A stretch of 64,000 bases of DNA from Rhodanobacter soli (GTDB lineage: Bacteria > Pseudomonadota > Gammaproteobacteria > Xanthomonadales > Rhodanobacteraceae): positions 1,488,001 to 1,552,000 of the forward strand of contig NZ_JBEPSD010000001.1 of NCBI RefSeq assembly GCF_040548735.1. The letters are read 5' to 3'. The position numbers were made by a program, and so were the translations under genes. Of this stretch, positions 35,018-46,982 are shown piece by piece (the stretch's first letter is position 1; each line of letters opens with the position of its first letter). The notes below the pieces were generated by a model. The model had not been told where the DNA came from. It saw only the letters and a list, made by a program, of their open reading frames with translations, and did not search any database.

Positions 35018-36420
35018 AACCCCTCGCCTGTCTCCTCGGCGCGCTGCTGGCGGCGCCAGCCGGCGCATGGGCGCAGACCCCCGCCATGCAGCCCCTGGAC
35101 ACGCAGGCGCGAAACCTGATGTGGTCGGGCCACACCAATGCCGCCACGCACACGATGCGCGAGTACGTGGCGCAGCACCCCGGCGACCAGACCGCCGTGC
35201 TCGACCTGGCGCGCTACCTGACCTGGAATGGCGACTATGCCGGCGCCAAACGCGTGCTGGACGCCCATCCGGAAGCCACCCGCACCAGCGAGGGCCAGGT
35301 CGTGCTCGCATCGGTGCTGGCGTGGGGCGGCTGGATCCGCGCGGCGCAGCAGGTCAACGCGGCGCCGCTGGCCGCCGATCCGGACGGCCTGCTGCCCAAC
35401 TACACCCAGGCCATCGCCTTGAGGCAGTCGGCGCGACCACGCGAAGCACTGCCCTATGTCGAAGCGGTCAAACGCGCCAGGCCGGACGGCAAGGATGCGC
35501 GCGACCTGGAGCGCTCGGTGCGCATCCACACCGATTCCTTCGTTGCGCTGGGCTATCAGCGCGGCTCCGATTCGGACGACCTGGTGAGCTCGCAACCGAC
35601 GCTGCGCGCCGAGCTGGCGCAGGGCGAGGCCTTGCGCTGGACGCTGGAACTGGGGCGCTGGGACTATCGCTCGCCGCTGGCCAGCCCCTTCGCCAGCGTT
35701 GCCGGCGGCCGCTCGATCGCCGAGAACCGCGGACTGTTCGGGGTGCGCTACGCGCCCTCGCTGTATACCGAACTGAGCGCTGCGGTGGGCCATTCCTCCA
35801 TCGATGGCGATGGCCTGACTCCGTGGCGGCTGGGCCTCGACCAGCGCTTCAGCGACAGCTTCCGGATCGACCTGCTGGCCGACCACGACCGTCTCGCCGC
35901 CTCGGCGCGCTCGGTATCGCTGGGGCTGGATCGAACCGGCATCGCCGGGCATGCGCAGTGGACACCGGACTTCAACTGGACCGGCGACCTGTGGCTGCGC
36001 CGCAACCACTACAGCGACAGCAACGCCAGCGTGGGCTGGGATGCCGCGCTGCGCCGTGCGGTGGTGCGCAAGCCGGGTTTCATGCTCGACCTCGGCGCGA
36101 TCACGCAGCATCTGTCGTTCGATGAGAATCCCGGCCACGGCTACTACGCGCCGGACAGCTATCGACGCTACGCGCTGACCGTCTTCAGCTATGTCGGGCT
36201 GGGCGAGAACGCCGGGCTGTCGATCCAGGCCGGTCTGGGCCGGCAGCGCGACGAGACCTTCACTTCATGGCGCCGTGCCAACGACATCAACGCATCGCTG
36301 GTCGTCGGCATCTTCTCGCCGTGGCAGTTGAGCGTGAACGCCGGCTACAGCGAGCGGGTGCTGAATACCGGCGCGTACGAGGGCCGCACCTGGGGGCTCA
36401 CCCTGACCCGCCGGTTCTGA
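35005..36420 (+). CDS. TPR plus beta-barrel outer-membrane export protein (YaiO/XagA-like)
   Basis: 471 residues with a signal peptide (MKPLACLLGALLAAPAGAWA). Residues ~30-185 are TPR-like helices (NLMWSGHTNAATHTMREYVA; LDLARYLTWNGDYAGAKRVL). From ~190 on, alternating aromatic strands end in RTWGLTLTRRF with a terminal Phe, typical of a YaiO-type outer-membrane barrel. This resembles the exporters of synthase-dependent polysaccharides (PgaA, BcsC, AlgK/E). ATG 35005 has GGGGA 7 bases upstream; ATG 35014 would overlap the previous stop as ATGA. Confidence 0.85.
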   Translation: MAQMKPLACLLGALLAAPAGAWAQTPAMQPLDTQARNLMWSGHTNAATHTMREYVAQHPGDQTAVLDLARYLTWNGDYAGAKRVLDAHPEATRTSEGQVVLASVLAWGGWIRAAQQVNAAPLAADPDGLLPNYTQAIALRQSARPREALPYVEAVKRARPDGKDARDLERSVRIHTDSFVALGYQRGSDSDDLVSSQPTLRAELAQGEALRWTLELGRWDYRSPLASPFASVAGGRSIAENRGLFGVRYAPSLYTELSAAVGHSSIDGDGLTPWRLGLDQRFSDSFRIDLLADHDRLAASARSVSLGLDRTGIAGHAQWTPDFNWTGDLWLRRNHYSDSNASVGWDAALRRAVVRKPGFMLDLGAITQHLSFDENPGHGYYAPDSYRRYALTVFSYVGLGENAGLSIQAGLGRQRDETFTSWRRANDINASLVVGIFSPWQLSVNAGYSERVLNTGAYEGRTWGLTLTRRF

Positions 36421-36436
36421 CGGGGCTGTCGGTCGG

Positions 36437-38404
36437 ATGCGAGTGGCTCCGGGCAAGAAGCCGTTCCGCACCGACATCCAGGCCTTGCGCGGGTTGGCGG
36501 TGCTGCTGGTGATCCTGCAGCACGCCCGCGCCGGCTTCATCGGCGCCGGCTGGCTGGGCGTGGACATCTTCTTCGTGATTTCCGGCTTCCTGATCACGGA
36601 CATGCTGGCCAGGGATATCGGCCACGGCCGGTTCCGCTTCGCCACGTTCTACTTCCGCCGCGCCAAGCGCCTGCTGCCGGCCGCGTACGTCACCTTCGCG
36701 GTGACCGCGGCAGCCGCGTTCTTCCTGCTCGATGCCAGCGAGTGGCAGGATTTCACCCGGCAACTCGCTGGCGCGGTGAGCTTCACCGGCAACTTCGTGC
36801 TGTTGCAGCAGACCGGCTACTTCGCGGGCACCGCGGCACTCAAGCCGCTGCTGCACGTCTGGTCGCTGGCGGTCGAGGAGCAGTACTACCTGCTGCTGCC
36901 CGCGGCGCTGCTGCTGGTGCCGCGACGCTGGTGGTTCGCCGGCAGCCTGGTGGTGCTGGCCACCAGCTTCGCGCTGTGCGTCGCGCTGACCTACTCGCGG
37001 CCCGATGCGGCGTTCTACCTGCTGCCCACGCGCGCCTGGGAACTGGCGATCGGCTCGCTCGCGGCGCTGGCCGGTGCGCAGGGTCCACGGCGGCGGCGAG
37101 CGGTGTCGCTGCTGTTCCTGCCGGCGCTGGCGGCGCTGTTCGTGATCCCGATCTGGCCGCTGCCCGCGCCCAACTTCGCCAACATCGCGATCGTCTGCGT
37201 GGCGACGCTGGTGGTGATCCTGCGCCGGCACGACGAACTGCAGGACCGCCCGATCCCGAACGCGCTGGCCGCTGTCGGCGATGCTTCTTACTCGCTGTAC
37301 CTGGTGCACTGGCCGGTCTTCGCCCTGCTCAACAACGTCTATGCCGGCGACCCGTCCTTCGGCACGCCGGCTCCGCAAGTGCTGGCCGCTGCGGTCGCGC
37401 TGGCACTGCTGCTGGGCTTCGCCCTGTACCGCGGCGTGGAACTGCCGGTGCGTCGGCTCGAGCTGCGCTCGCCACGGCACTGGTCGCTGGCCGCACTCGC
37501 CGTTTCACTGTGCCTGGCACTGGTGCCGCTCACCCTCGCCGCGCGCACCGGCACCCACGAGATACGCGGACCGGCCATCGACTACGCCTGGCTGCGCCGC
37601 GACAACGTCGGCTTCGACAAGGTCTGCGAAGCCTACCAACACCTGGAATACACCATGCGCTGCAGCAACGCGGCGCACCCGGCGACCATGGTCTGGGGCG
37701 ATTCCTTCGCCATGCACCTGGTGCCCGGGCTGGCGGCGACGATGCCCGGCGGCGTACTGCAGGCCACCAAGAGCGCCTGCGGTCCGCTGCCGGGGCTGGC
37801 CCAGGTCTACGGGAGATACACCCGCGAGTTCGCCGAGCGCTGCCTGAGTTTCAACGACTCGGTGATCGCGTACCTCACCGCGCATCCGGAGATCCGCACC
37901 GTGGTGCTGTCCAGTCCGTTCTACGAGTACTTCGACCCGGCGCGGCGCATGCTGCATGTGGTCCACGGGCAAGTGCGGGTGGAACAGCCGGATGCCGGGA
38001 CCGCGCTGGAGACGCTGGTCGCCACGATCGCCCGGATCCGGGCGCTGGGCCGGCGCGTGGTCATCGTGGCGCCACCGCCGAGCACCGGCTTCGACTACAC
38101 CCATTGCCTGGAACGCAAGGCGCGCAGCCGCACGCTGTTCGGCCGGCTCATCGACTGCAACATCCCGCTGGCGCAATACCATGCCAGCAAGCGTGAGGTC
38201 TTCGCGTTCCTGCAGCAGGTTCACGCACGGGCCGATGTCGAGGTGGTGTCGTTCGATCCGTTCCTGTGCGACGACAGGCGATGCCGTACCGAACTCGACG
38301 GCACTCTGCTGTACCGCGACGAGGGACACTTGTCGTACGACGGTTCGGTCGCGCTCGCCCGGGCGATGCACCTGGATGCGCTGATCGCGAAGGCGGCGCA
38401 CTGA
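36437..38404 (+). CDS. Acyltransferase 3 with SGNH hydrolase domain (OafA/YrhL-like)
   Basis: 655 residues. The N-terminal half is a ten-helix membrane acyltransferase (FRTDIQALRGLAVLLVILQH; GVDIFFVISGFLITDML; SLAVEEQYYLLLPAALLL). The C-terminal half is a periplasmic SGNH domain with the nucleophile in MVWGDSFAMHL. Such fusions add O-acetyl groups to extracellular glycans. As last gene of the operon, 17 bases after the barrel gene, it likely acetylates the polymer made by this cluster. Confidence 0.92.
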   Translation: MRVAPGKKPFRTDIQALRGLAVLLVILQHARAGFIGAGWLGVDIFFVISGFLITDMLARDIGHGRFRFATFYFRRAKRLLPAAYVTFAVTAAAAFFLLDASEWQDFTRQLAGAVSFTGNFVLLQQTGYFAGTAALKPLLHVWSLAVEEQYYLLLPAALLLVPRRWWFAGSLVVLATSFALCVALTYSRPDAAFYLLPTRAWELAIGSLAALAGAQGPRRRRAVSLLFLPALAALFVIPIWPLPAPNFANIAIVCVATLVVILRRHDELQDRPIPNALAAVGDASYSLYLVHWPVFALLNNVYAGDPSFGTPAPQVLAAAVALALLLGFALYRGVELPVRRLELRSPRHWSLAALAVSLCLALVPLTLAARTGTHEIRGPAIDYAWLRRDNVGFDKVCEAYQHLEYTMRCSNAAHPATMVWGDSFAMHLVPGLAATMPGGVLQATKSACGPLPGLAQVYGRYTREFAERCLSFNDSVIAYLTAHPEIRTVVLSSPFYEYFDPARRMLHVVHGQVRVEQPDAGTALETLVATIARIRALGRRVVIVAPPPSTGFDYTHCLERKARSRTLFGRLIDCNIPLAQYHASKREVFAFLQQVHARADVEVVSFDPFLCDDRRCRTELDGTLLYRDEGHLSYDGSVALARAMHLDALIAKAAH

Positions 38405-38426
38405 CCCCGGCGGGCACAGCCGCAAC

Positions 38427-39467
38427 TCAGCGTGCCGAGTGCCCCGACTCGTCGTAGTCGCGATGGGTCAACAGGCCCGGGCGGATCAGGTCGATGAAGG
38501 CGCGCGCCTCGGCGCTGAGGAACTTGCCCTTGCGCATCACCACGCCGTAACTGCGCTGCGGGAAGAACTGTTTCATGTTGCGCACGGCCAGGCGGCTCCG
38601 GTCGGCCGCGGTGATGCAGATGCCGGTGACCACCGAGATGCCCATGCCCATCGCCACGTACTCCTTGATCACGTCCCAGCCGCCGACCTCGATCGCCACG
38701 TGGTACGGCACCTGTTGCTGCTGGAACACCAGGTCGACCAGCCGATAGGTGGACAGCCGTTGCGGCGGCAGGATCAGGCCGTAGGGCGAAATATCCTCCA
38801 GCGTGATCTTGTCCTTCGCGGCCAGCGGATGGTCCGGCGGCATGATCAGCATCGGATCGTAGTGGTGCACCGGTGCCCACGCGATGTCGTTCGGCACGTC
38901 GAGCATCGAGCCGACCGCGAAGTCGGCATCGTCGGCACGCAGCAAGGCCAGGCCATCCTTGCCGGTGACGTTGGCCAGCTGCAATTGCACCGCGGGGAAG
39001 CGCTCGCGATAGCGGCGCACCAGTTCGGGCAGCAGGTACTGGATGGTCGAGGTGCCGGCGGCGATGGTCAGCCGGCCGGCCTGCAAGCCCTTTACCCTGG
39101 CCTGGAAGTCGCGATCCAGCGTGTCCCAGCCCTCGACCAGCGGCCGCGCCAGCTCGTACAGCGCCTCGCCCGCATCGGTGAGGTTGATGCGCCGGCGCCG
39201 GCGTTCGAGCAGGCTCATCCCGAGTTCCCGTTCCAGCGCCTGCAACTGCAGGCTGATCGTGGGTTGCGACAGGTACAGCGCCTCGGCGGCGCGGGTCAGC
39301 GTGCCCAGCTTCACCACGCTGACAAATGCGCGCAGCTGCTTGTGGCGGTTGCCCTTGTAATAGAAGCGACCGCCCGCTTCGTCGGCATGCTCGCCAACGG
39401 CACGCTTTTTTGTTGCGTTGCGGCGCGATTTCTTCGGCTTGTTCAGTGTATCGCCAGGCCTTTTCAT
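38427..39467 (-). CDS. LysR family regulator, probably of the glyoxylate-shunt genes
   Basis: 346 residues. A basic N-terminal extension of ~38 residues (MKRPGDTLNKPKKSRRNATK) precedes FYYKGNRHKQLRAFVSVVKL and the helix-turn-helix TRAAEALYLSQPTISLQLQA. The CysB/CbbR-like effector domain follows (VGSMLDVPNDIAWAPVHHYD; KEYVAMGMGISVVTGICI). It is divergent from aceB across 123 bases containing repeated GAAACATT elements, so aceB-aceA is its likely target. An internal start nearer FYYKGN would give the usual ~310-residue length. Confidence 0.9.
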   Translation of the reverse strand: MKRPGDTLNKPKKSRRNATKKRAVGEHADEAGGRFYYKGNRHKQLRAFVSVVKLGTLTRAAEALYLSQPTISLQLQALERELGMSLLERRRRRINLTDAGEALYELARPLVEGWDTLDRDFQARVKGLQAGRLTIAAGTSTIQYLLPELVRRYRERFPAVQLQLANVTGKDGLALLRADDADFAVGSMLDVPNDIAWAPVHHYDPMLIMPPDHPLAAKDKITLEDISPYGLILPPQRLSTYRLVDLVFQQQQVPYHVAIEVGGWDVIKEYVAMGMGISVVTGICITAADRSRLAVRNMKQFFPQRSYGVVMRKGKFLSAEARAFIDLIRPGLLTHRDYDESGHSAR

Positions 39468-39490
39468 CGAATTTATTCAATTAGTTGGAA

Positions 39491-39540
39491 GAAACATTGG
39501 ACATGCTCATAGTAATGATTGAAACATTCACTTTGTCAAA
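39491..39540. promoter_or_regulatory. Direct-repeat operator candidate in the LysR-aceB intergenic region
   Basis: GAAACATT occurs at 39491-39498 and again at 39521-39528, exactly 30 bases (three helical turns) apart. The second overlaps an inverted TGA-N13-TCA element (39520-39538). Spacing on one DNA face suits LysR tetramer binding. Confidence 0.45.
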
Positions 39541-39590
39541 TACATGATTCTTCCCTAGCTTCGAGTCATCCACGACACGGAGCGACTCCC

Positions 39591-41186
<1,596 letters not shown>

Positions 41187-41231
41187 TCTGCTCGAACCGA
41201 GCCATCCAGACCTTCGCTACGGAGCCACGCC

Positions 41232-42527
<1,296 letters not shown>

Positions 42528-42537
42528 GCACACAGCC

Positions 42538-42585
42538 CCTGTGCGCGATGCTCTTCTTCACATCATGAAGAGCGTCGCGCACAGG
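42538..42585. repeat. Long inverted repeat between aceA and the antiporter gene
   Basis: CCTGTGCGCGATGCTCTTC (42538-42556) pairs with GAAGAGCGTCGCGCACAGG (42567-42585) over 19 positions with a single G-T wobble and a 10-base loop. The outward flank reads GGTGCGTTCCTAC. This resembles the GTAGGAGCGCACC...TGTGCGCGA family of REP sequences. Lying between convergent genes, it may stop transcription from both sides. Confidence 0.65.
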
Positions 42586-42593
42586 GTGCGTTC

Positions 42594-44381
42594 CTACACC
42601 CCCATCGGCGGCACCAGCGCGATCACCGTCCAGCCCGGCTTCGGTTCCAGCTCGCGCTTGGCCGAGGCCACCCGCAACGCGCCCTTCTCCTCCACGCCGA
42701 ACATCAGCACGCTGTTCGAGCCGTACTGTTCGATGAAGTGTGGCCAGTCGAACGTGTTGCTGAGCCGGGTCGCCTTTATCCGCCAGCCGTCACGCATCAT
42801 CTCGGCGAAGCGCCCGTGGGTCATCTCCTCGTCGAACAGCGGTGGCGCCAGCAGGCTGCCGGCCAGCGCCGCGCGGTCGGTGTTTTCCTGCGGCGTGAGG
42901 TTGCGCAGCCGGTATACCTTCGCGCGCCCGAATTCCTGCCGGTAGTGTACGCAGGCCAGCGAGTTGCGCTCGCGGTGGGTGGAGACCGCCAGCAGCCGGC
43001 CGATGCCGGTGAGGTCGAGGTGGCGTTCGGCATGCGGCGACGCCGGGTTGCCGAAGAACGTGGCCAATCCATCCATCCGCGCCTGGCGGATGCCGTCCCA
43101 GTCGTCGTCGGCCAGCACCACGCGGAAACCGGCCTCGTCCAGCGCCTTGCCGATCGCGCGGGCGACCTGGTCCGAGCCGAAGATCAGCACGCCACGCGGC
43201 TCTGGCTCGGCCACCTTCAGCCAGATCGCCAGCGGCCGCGCGGTGGCGCTCTGCAGGATCACCGTGCCGATGATCAGGGTGAACACCAGCGGCACCAGCG
43301 CCTCGGCACCGGCCACGCCGAGCGCGTCCAGGCGCAGCGCGAACAGCGCCGACACCGACGCCGCCACGATGCCGCGCGGCGCCACCCAGCCGATCAGCGT
43401 ACGCTCGCGCCAATTCAACCCGCTGCCGAAACTCGAGATCGCCACAGTCAGCGGCCGCACCACCAGCTGCGCGATCACGAACAGGGCGATGCCCGCGCCC
43501 AGCATGCCGTCCGGCAGCGGCCAGCGCAGCCGCGCCGCCAGCAGGATGAACAACAACGAGACGAGCACCGTGGTGAGGCTTTCCTTGAAATCGAGGATGT
43601 CGTCGATGTGCACGCCACGCAGATTGCCCAGCGCGATACCCATGATCGTCACCGCCAGCAGCCCCGACTCGTGGGTGATCGTGTTGGATATGCTGAAGGC
43701 GAGCAGCACCGCGGCCAGCACGGCGTAGTTCTGCAGGTACTCGGGGATCATCTGGCGGCGCAGGAAGAACGCCATCAGCCAGGCGGACAGCGCTCCGATC
43801 ACCGCCCCGCAGCCGATGGTCGCCACGAAGATGCCGATGGTGTGGCCTTCCTGGCGCGACACGATCGCCTCGTAGATCAGCACCGCGAACAGCGCGCCCA
43901 GCGGATCGATCACGATGCCTTCCCAGCGCAGCGTGTTGGCGATGCGCGCGTTCGGGCGCAGGGTGCGCAGCATCGGCGCGATCACCGTCGGCCCGGTCAC
44001 GCAGGCCAGCGCGCCGAACAGCAGCGCGATCGGCCAGGCCAGGCCGGCGACGAGATGCGCGGCCAGCGCCAGCAACAGCAACGAGGCCACCGCGCCGTAG
44101 CTGACCAGCCCGCGCACCGCCTTGCCGATCCCCGGCAACTCGTGGAAACGCAGGGTCAGGCTGCCCTCGAACAGGATCAGCGCCACCGCCAGCGACACGC
44201 TCGGGAACAGCAGCTCGCCGAGCAGCTTGTCCGGATCGAGCACGCCGCCGACCGGGCCCAGCACGATACCGGCCAGCAGCAGGAACAGGATCGCCGGCAG
44301 CTTGACCCGCCATGCCAGCCACTGCGCCAGGAAGCCGATCATCAGCATGCCGGCGAGCATCAGGCCCAGCTCGATAGTCAT
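42594..44381 (-). CDS. Cation/proton antiporter (CPA1) with C-terminal TrkA-N domain
   Basis: 595 residues. About 12 membrane segments begin MTIELGLMLAGMLMIGFLAQ. LPAILFLLLAGIVLGPVGG, FEGSLTLRF and VTGPTVIAPMLRTLRP are Na+/H+ exchanger signatures. WVAPRGIVAASVSALFALRL is followed by a Rossmann-type TrkA-N domain (VLIFGSDQVARAIGKALDEA) in the C-terminal third, expected to gate transport by nucleotide binding. Na+ versus K+ specificity is not resolved. Confidence 0.88.
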   Translation of the reverse strand: MTIELGLMLAGMLMIGFLAQWLAWRVKLPAILFLLLAGIVLGPVGGVLDPDKLLGELLFPSVSLAVALILFEGSLTLRFHELPGIGKAVRGLVSYGAVASLLLLALAAHLVAGLAWPIALLFGALACVTGPTVIAPMLRTLRPNARIANTLRWEGIVIDPLGALFAVLIYEAIVSRQEGHTIGIFVATIGCGAVIGALSAWLMAFFLRRQMIPEYLQNYAVLAAVLLAFSISNTITHESGLLAVTIMGIALGNLRGVHIDDILDFKESLTTVLVSLLFILLAARLRWPLPDGMLGAGIALFVIAQLVVRPLTVAISSFGSGLNWRERTLIGWVAPRGIVAASVSALFALRLDALGVAGAEALVPLVFTLIIGTVILQSATARPLAIWLKVAEPEPRGVLIFGSDQVARAIGKALDEAGFRVVLADDDWDGIRQARMDGLATFFGNPASPHAERHLDLTGIGRLLAVSTHRERNSLACVHYRQEFGRAKVYRLRNLTPQENTDRAALAGSLLAPPLFDEEMTHGRFAEMMRDGWRIKATRLSNTFDWPHFIEQYGSNSVLMFGVEEKGALRVASAKRELEPKPGWTVIALVPPMGV

Positions 44382-44452
44382 CGCAGTCCTTGGAGGGATC
44401 AGGCCGCTATCGAAGCATGCACCGGTGGAGACGTCCAGCCGGCAGGCGAAAC

Positions 44453-45946
44453 TCAGAAGCGGCGGTATTGCAGCGCCTCGGCCAGGTGTTCGCGCTCCAG
44501 CAGGGCGGCGCCGCCGTCGAGGTCGGCGATCGTGCGGGCCACCCGCAACACGCGATGGTAGGCGCGGGCGGACAGGCCCAACCGCTCCAGTGCACTCTCG
44601 AACCAGCGCCGCTCGGCAGGGCCCAGCGCGCAGTCACGCTCCAGCTCGCGCGTGCTGATCTCGGCGTTTGGTCGGCCTGCGCGCATCAGCGATTGCCGGC
44701 GCGCCTTGAGTACGCGCGCGCGCACCGTGGCGGAATCCTCGTCGCGTTCATGGCGTGGCGTCCCCAGCTCCGCCAGCGGCACCGGCGGCACCTCCACGCA
44801 CAGGTCGATGCGATCGAGCAGCGGCCCGGAGATGCGCGCGCGGTAGCGCTGGATCTGGTCCGGCGTGCACTGGCAGCGCGGGTCGCCGGCGTAGCCGCAC
44901 GGACAGGGATTCATCGCCGCGACCAGCTGGAACTGGGCGGGAAAGGTCGACTGCCGCGCCGCCCGCGAAATCATGATGTGGCCGGATTCCATCGGCTCAC
45001 GCAGCACTTCCAGCACGTGCCGGCTGAACTCGGGCAGCTCGTCCAGGAACAGCACGCCGTTGTGCGCCAGCGAGATCTCGCCCGGGCGCGGATACGAACC
45101 GCCGCCGACCAGCGCCACCGCCGACGCGGTGTGGTGCGGCGCGCGAAAGGGACGCCGGCGCCAGCGCGCCAGGTCGGTCACCTGCCCGGCCACCGACAGC
45201 ACGGCGCAGGTTTCCAGCGCCTCCGATTCCGACAGCGGCGGCAGGAGGCCGGGCAGGCGCTCGGCCAGCATGGTCTTGCCGGTGCCCGGCGGACCCACCA
45301 GCAGGAGGTGATGGCCCCCGACGGCGGTGATCTCCAGCGCGCGCCGCGCCTGCAACTGGCCGCGCACGTCGGCCAGGTCCGGCCCGTCGTCGGCGCCGCC
45401 GTTGCTGGGAATGCCGACCGGCATCGACAGCTCGTGCGCGCCGCGCAACCAGCCGCACACCTCGGCCAGGGTGTCGGCCACGCGCACGTCGACGTCCGGC
45501 ACCAGCGCCGCTTCGGCGGCATTCTCGAGCGGCACCACCACGCGGCGCCCGCGCGCGCGCGCGCGCAACAGCGCCGGCAGCACGCCGGAGACGCTGCGCA
45601 GCGAACCGGTCAGCGCCAGCTCGCCGAGAAACTCGCAGTCATCCAGTTTCTCGCGCGGCACCTGGCCGCTGGCGGCGAGGATGCCCAGCGCGATCGGCAG
45701 GTCGAAACGGCCGCCATCCTTGGGCAACTCGGCTGGCGCCAGGTTCACGGTGACGCGACGGCCGGGATATTCGAAGGCGGTGTTCTGGATCGCCACGCGC
45801 ACGCGATCGCGCGCCTCGCGCACCGCGGCCTCGGGCAGGCCGACGATATTGGTGCACGGCAAGCCGCCGGAAAGGTGTACCTCGACCATCACCTGCGGTG
45901 CGGCGATCCCTTCCTGGGCGCGGCTGAGGGTGACGGCAAGACTCAT
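44453..45946 (-). CDS. comM: ComM/YifB family Mg-chelatase-like AAA+ ATPase
   Basis: 497 residues. The N-terminal Lon-like fold (MVEVHLSGGLPCTNIVGLPE; FDLPIALGILAASGQV) is followed by the AAA+ core with Walker A GPPGTGKTM (~218) and Walker B VLFLDELPEF. A C-terminal Mg-chelatase region (ARAYHRVLRVARTIADLDG) completes it. A cysteine cluster, CPCGYAGDPRCQCTPDQ, is typical. ComM is a hexameric helicase promoting branch migration in natural transformation. The start at 45946 gives the family N-terminus MSLAVTLSRAQEG. ubiK lies upstream on the same strand. Confidence 0.93.
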   Translation of the reverse strand: MSLAVTLSRAQEGIAAPQVMVEVHLSGGLPCTNIVGLPEAAVREARDRVRVAIQNTAFEYPGRRVTVNLAPAELPKDGGRFDLPIALGILAASGQVPREKLDDCEFLGELALTGSLRSVSGVLPALLRARARGRRVVVPLENAAEAALVPDVDVRVADTLAEVCGWLRGAHELSMPVGIPSNGGADDGPDLADVRGQLQARRALEITAVGGHHLLLVGPPGTGKTMLAERLPGLLPPLSESEALETCAVLSVAGQVTDLARWRRRPFRAPHHTASAVALVGGGSYPRPGEISLAHNGVLFLDELPEFSRHVLEVLREPMESGHIMISRAARQSTFPAQFQLVAAMNPCPCGYAGDPRCQCTPDQIQRYRARISGPLLDRIDLCVEVPPVPLAELGTPRHERDEDSATVRARVLKARRQSLMRAGRPNAEISTRELERDCALGPAERRWFESALERLGLSARAYHRVLRVARTIADLDGGAALLEREHLAEALQYRRF

Positions 45947-46030
45947 GCGGCCGCTGATCGCTGGCGCATGGAGGATGGGTCGCTGACAGAAACGATCATC
46001 AAGCGACTCCATCCAGCAGTGCTAATAAAT

Positions 46031-46080
46031 AACCGCCTCCGATCGTTCTCGGGGTGAGGGTGACGGATCGGAGGCGGCTC
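46031..46080 (-). terminator. Terminator after ubiK (minus strand)
   Basis: A perfect 12-bp stem CCGCCTCCGATC / GATCGGAGGCGG (46033-46044 and 46066-46077) spans a 21-base loop. On the minus strand it is followed by TTATTTATTA. It lies 15 bases beyond the ubiK stop and before comM. Confidence 0.6.
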
Positions 46081-46094
46081 CCGGGAGGTGGTTG

Positions 46095-46355
46095 TCACTG
46101 ACCCGCGCGGGCAGCCACCGTGGCCTCCAGTTCGGCCACGCGTCGCTCCAATTCGTCGACCTTGGCGCGGGTACGCGCCAGTACCTGGGACTGGACTTCG
46201 AATTCTTCGCGGGTGACCAGGTCGAGGCGGCGCAGTCCCTGCGCCAGAACGTCCTGGAAGTTGGTTCGCAAATCCTGATGCGCCTGTGCCACCCCTGGCG
46301 GTACCAACGACACAAGTCGCAGGGCAATCTTGTCGATATCCTGCCTATCCATCAT
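46095..46355 (-). CDS. ubiK: Ubiquinone biosynthesis accessory factor UbiK (BMFP family)
   Basis: 86 residues. DIDKIALRLVSLVPPGVAQA and DLRTNFQDVLAQGLRRLDLV form the amphipathic helix. VTREEFEVQSQVLARTRAKV with DELERRVAELEA is the trimeric coiled coil of the YqiC/UbiK family. It partners UbiJ, encoded at 28.1 kb, in ubiquinone synthesis. The start is one of two adjacent ATGs (46355 or 46352), with GAGG upstream; the larger open frame overlaps the P-II gene and is spurious. Confidence 0.88.
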   Translation of the reverse strand: MMDRQDIDKIALRLVSLVPPGVAQAHQDLRTNFQDVLAQGLRRLDLVTREEFEVQSQVLARTRAKVDELERRVAELEATVAARAGQ

Positions 46356-46434
46356 GGATAGCGCCTCGAGCTCGTCGAGGTAAATACTAGGTGAAGGGAA
46401 ATCGGGCGCGCCATCGGTATGCTCCGTCAAAAAC

Positions 46435-46452
46435 TGTAGGGATTGTCCTACA
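46435..46452. promoter_or_regulatory. Inverted repeat TGTAGG-N6-CCTACA in the ubiK-glnB intergenic region
   Basis: Perfect 6-bp arms in the 180-base divergent region, about 85 bases before the P-II start. It could be an operator or the scar of a REP-type element, whose ends often read GTAGG. Confidence 0.4.
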
Positions 46453-46511
46453 CGTGCCGTTCTCAGTGCGACAATGCCCCGCCGGACAGGCAAAATGCAC
46501 CTTCGGCATAA

Positions 46512-46874
<363 letters not shown>

Positions 46875-46928
46875 TCCCGCCGCGACCCTTACCGGCATTC
46901 GCCGCAAGCGGCCTCCACCACGACTTAT

Positions 46929-46944
46929 GCACAACTTGTTGGGT
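46929..46944. promoter_or_regulatory. NrdR box 1 (imperfect)
   Basis: GCACAACTTGTTGGGT matches 11 of 16 positions of the NrdR consensus as I recall it (acaCwAtATaTwGtgt). It lies directly upstream of the -35 hexamer, 32 bases (three turns) from box 2, the usual spacing of paired NrdR sites. Confidence 0.5.
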
Positions 46945-46972
46945 TGACCCTGCCCAGGTCACCCGATATGTT
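46944..46972 (+). promoter_or_regulatory. Sigma-70 promoter of the nrd operon
   Basis: TTGACC (46944-46949) and TATGTT (46967-46972) are separated by exactly 17 bases. Transcription should begin near 46979, immediately before the riboswitch P1 stem. Confidence 0.6.
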
Positions 46973-46976
46973 GTGT
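46961..46976. promoter_or_regulatory. NrdR box 2
   Basis: ACCCGATATGTTGTGT matches 13 of 16 positions of the remembered NrdR consensus and covers the -10 hexamer. With box 1 it would let ATP/dATP-sensing NrdR occlude the promoter. Confidence 0.6.
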
Positions 46977-46982
46977 GCGTCG

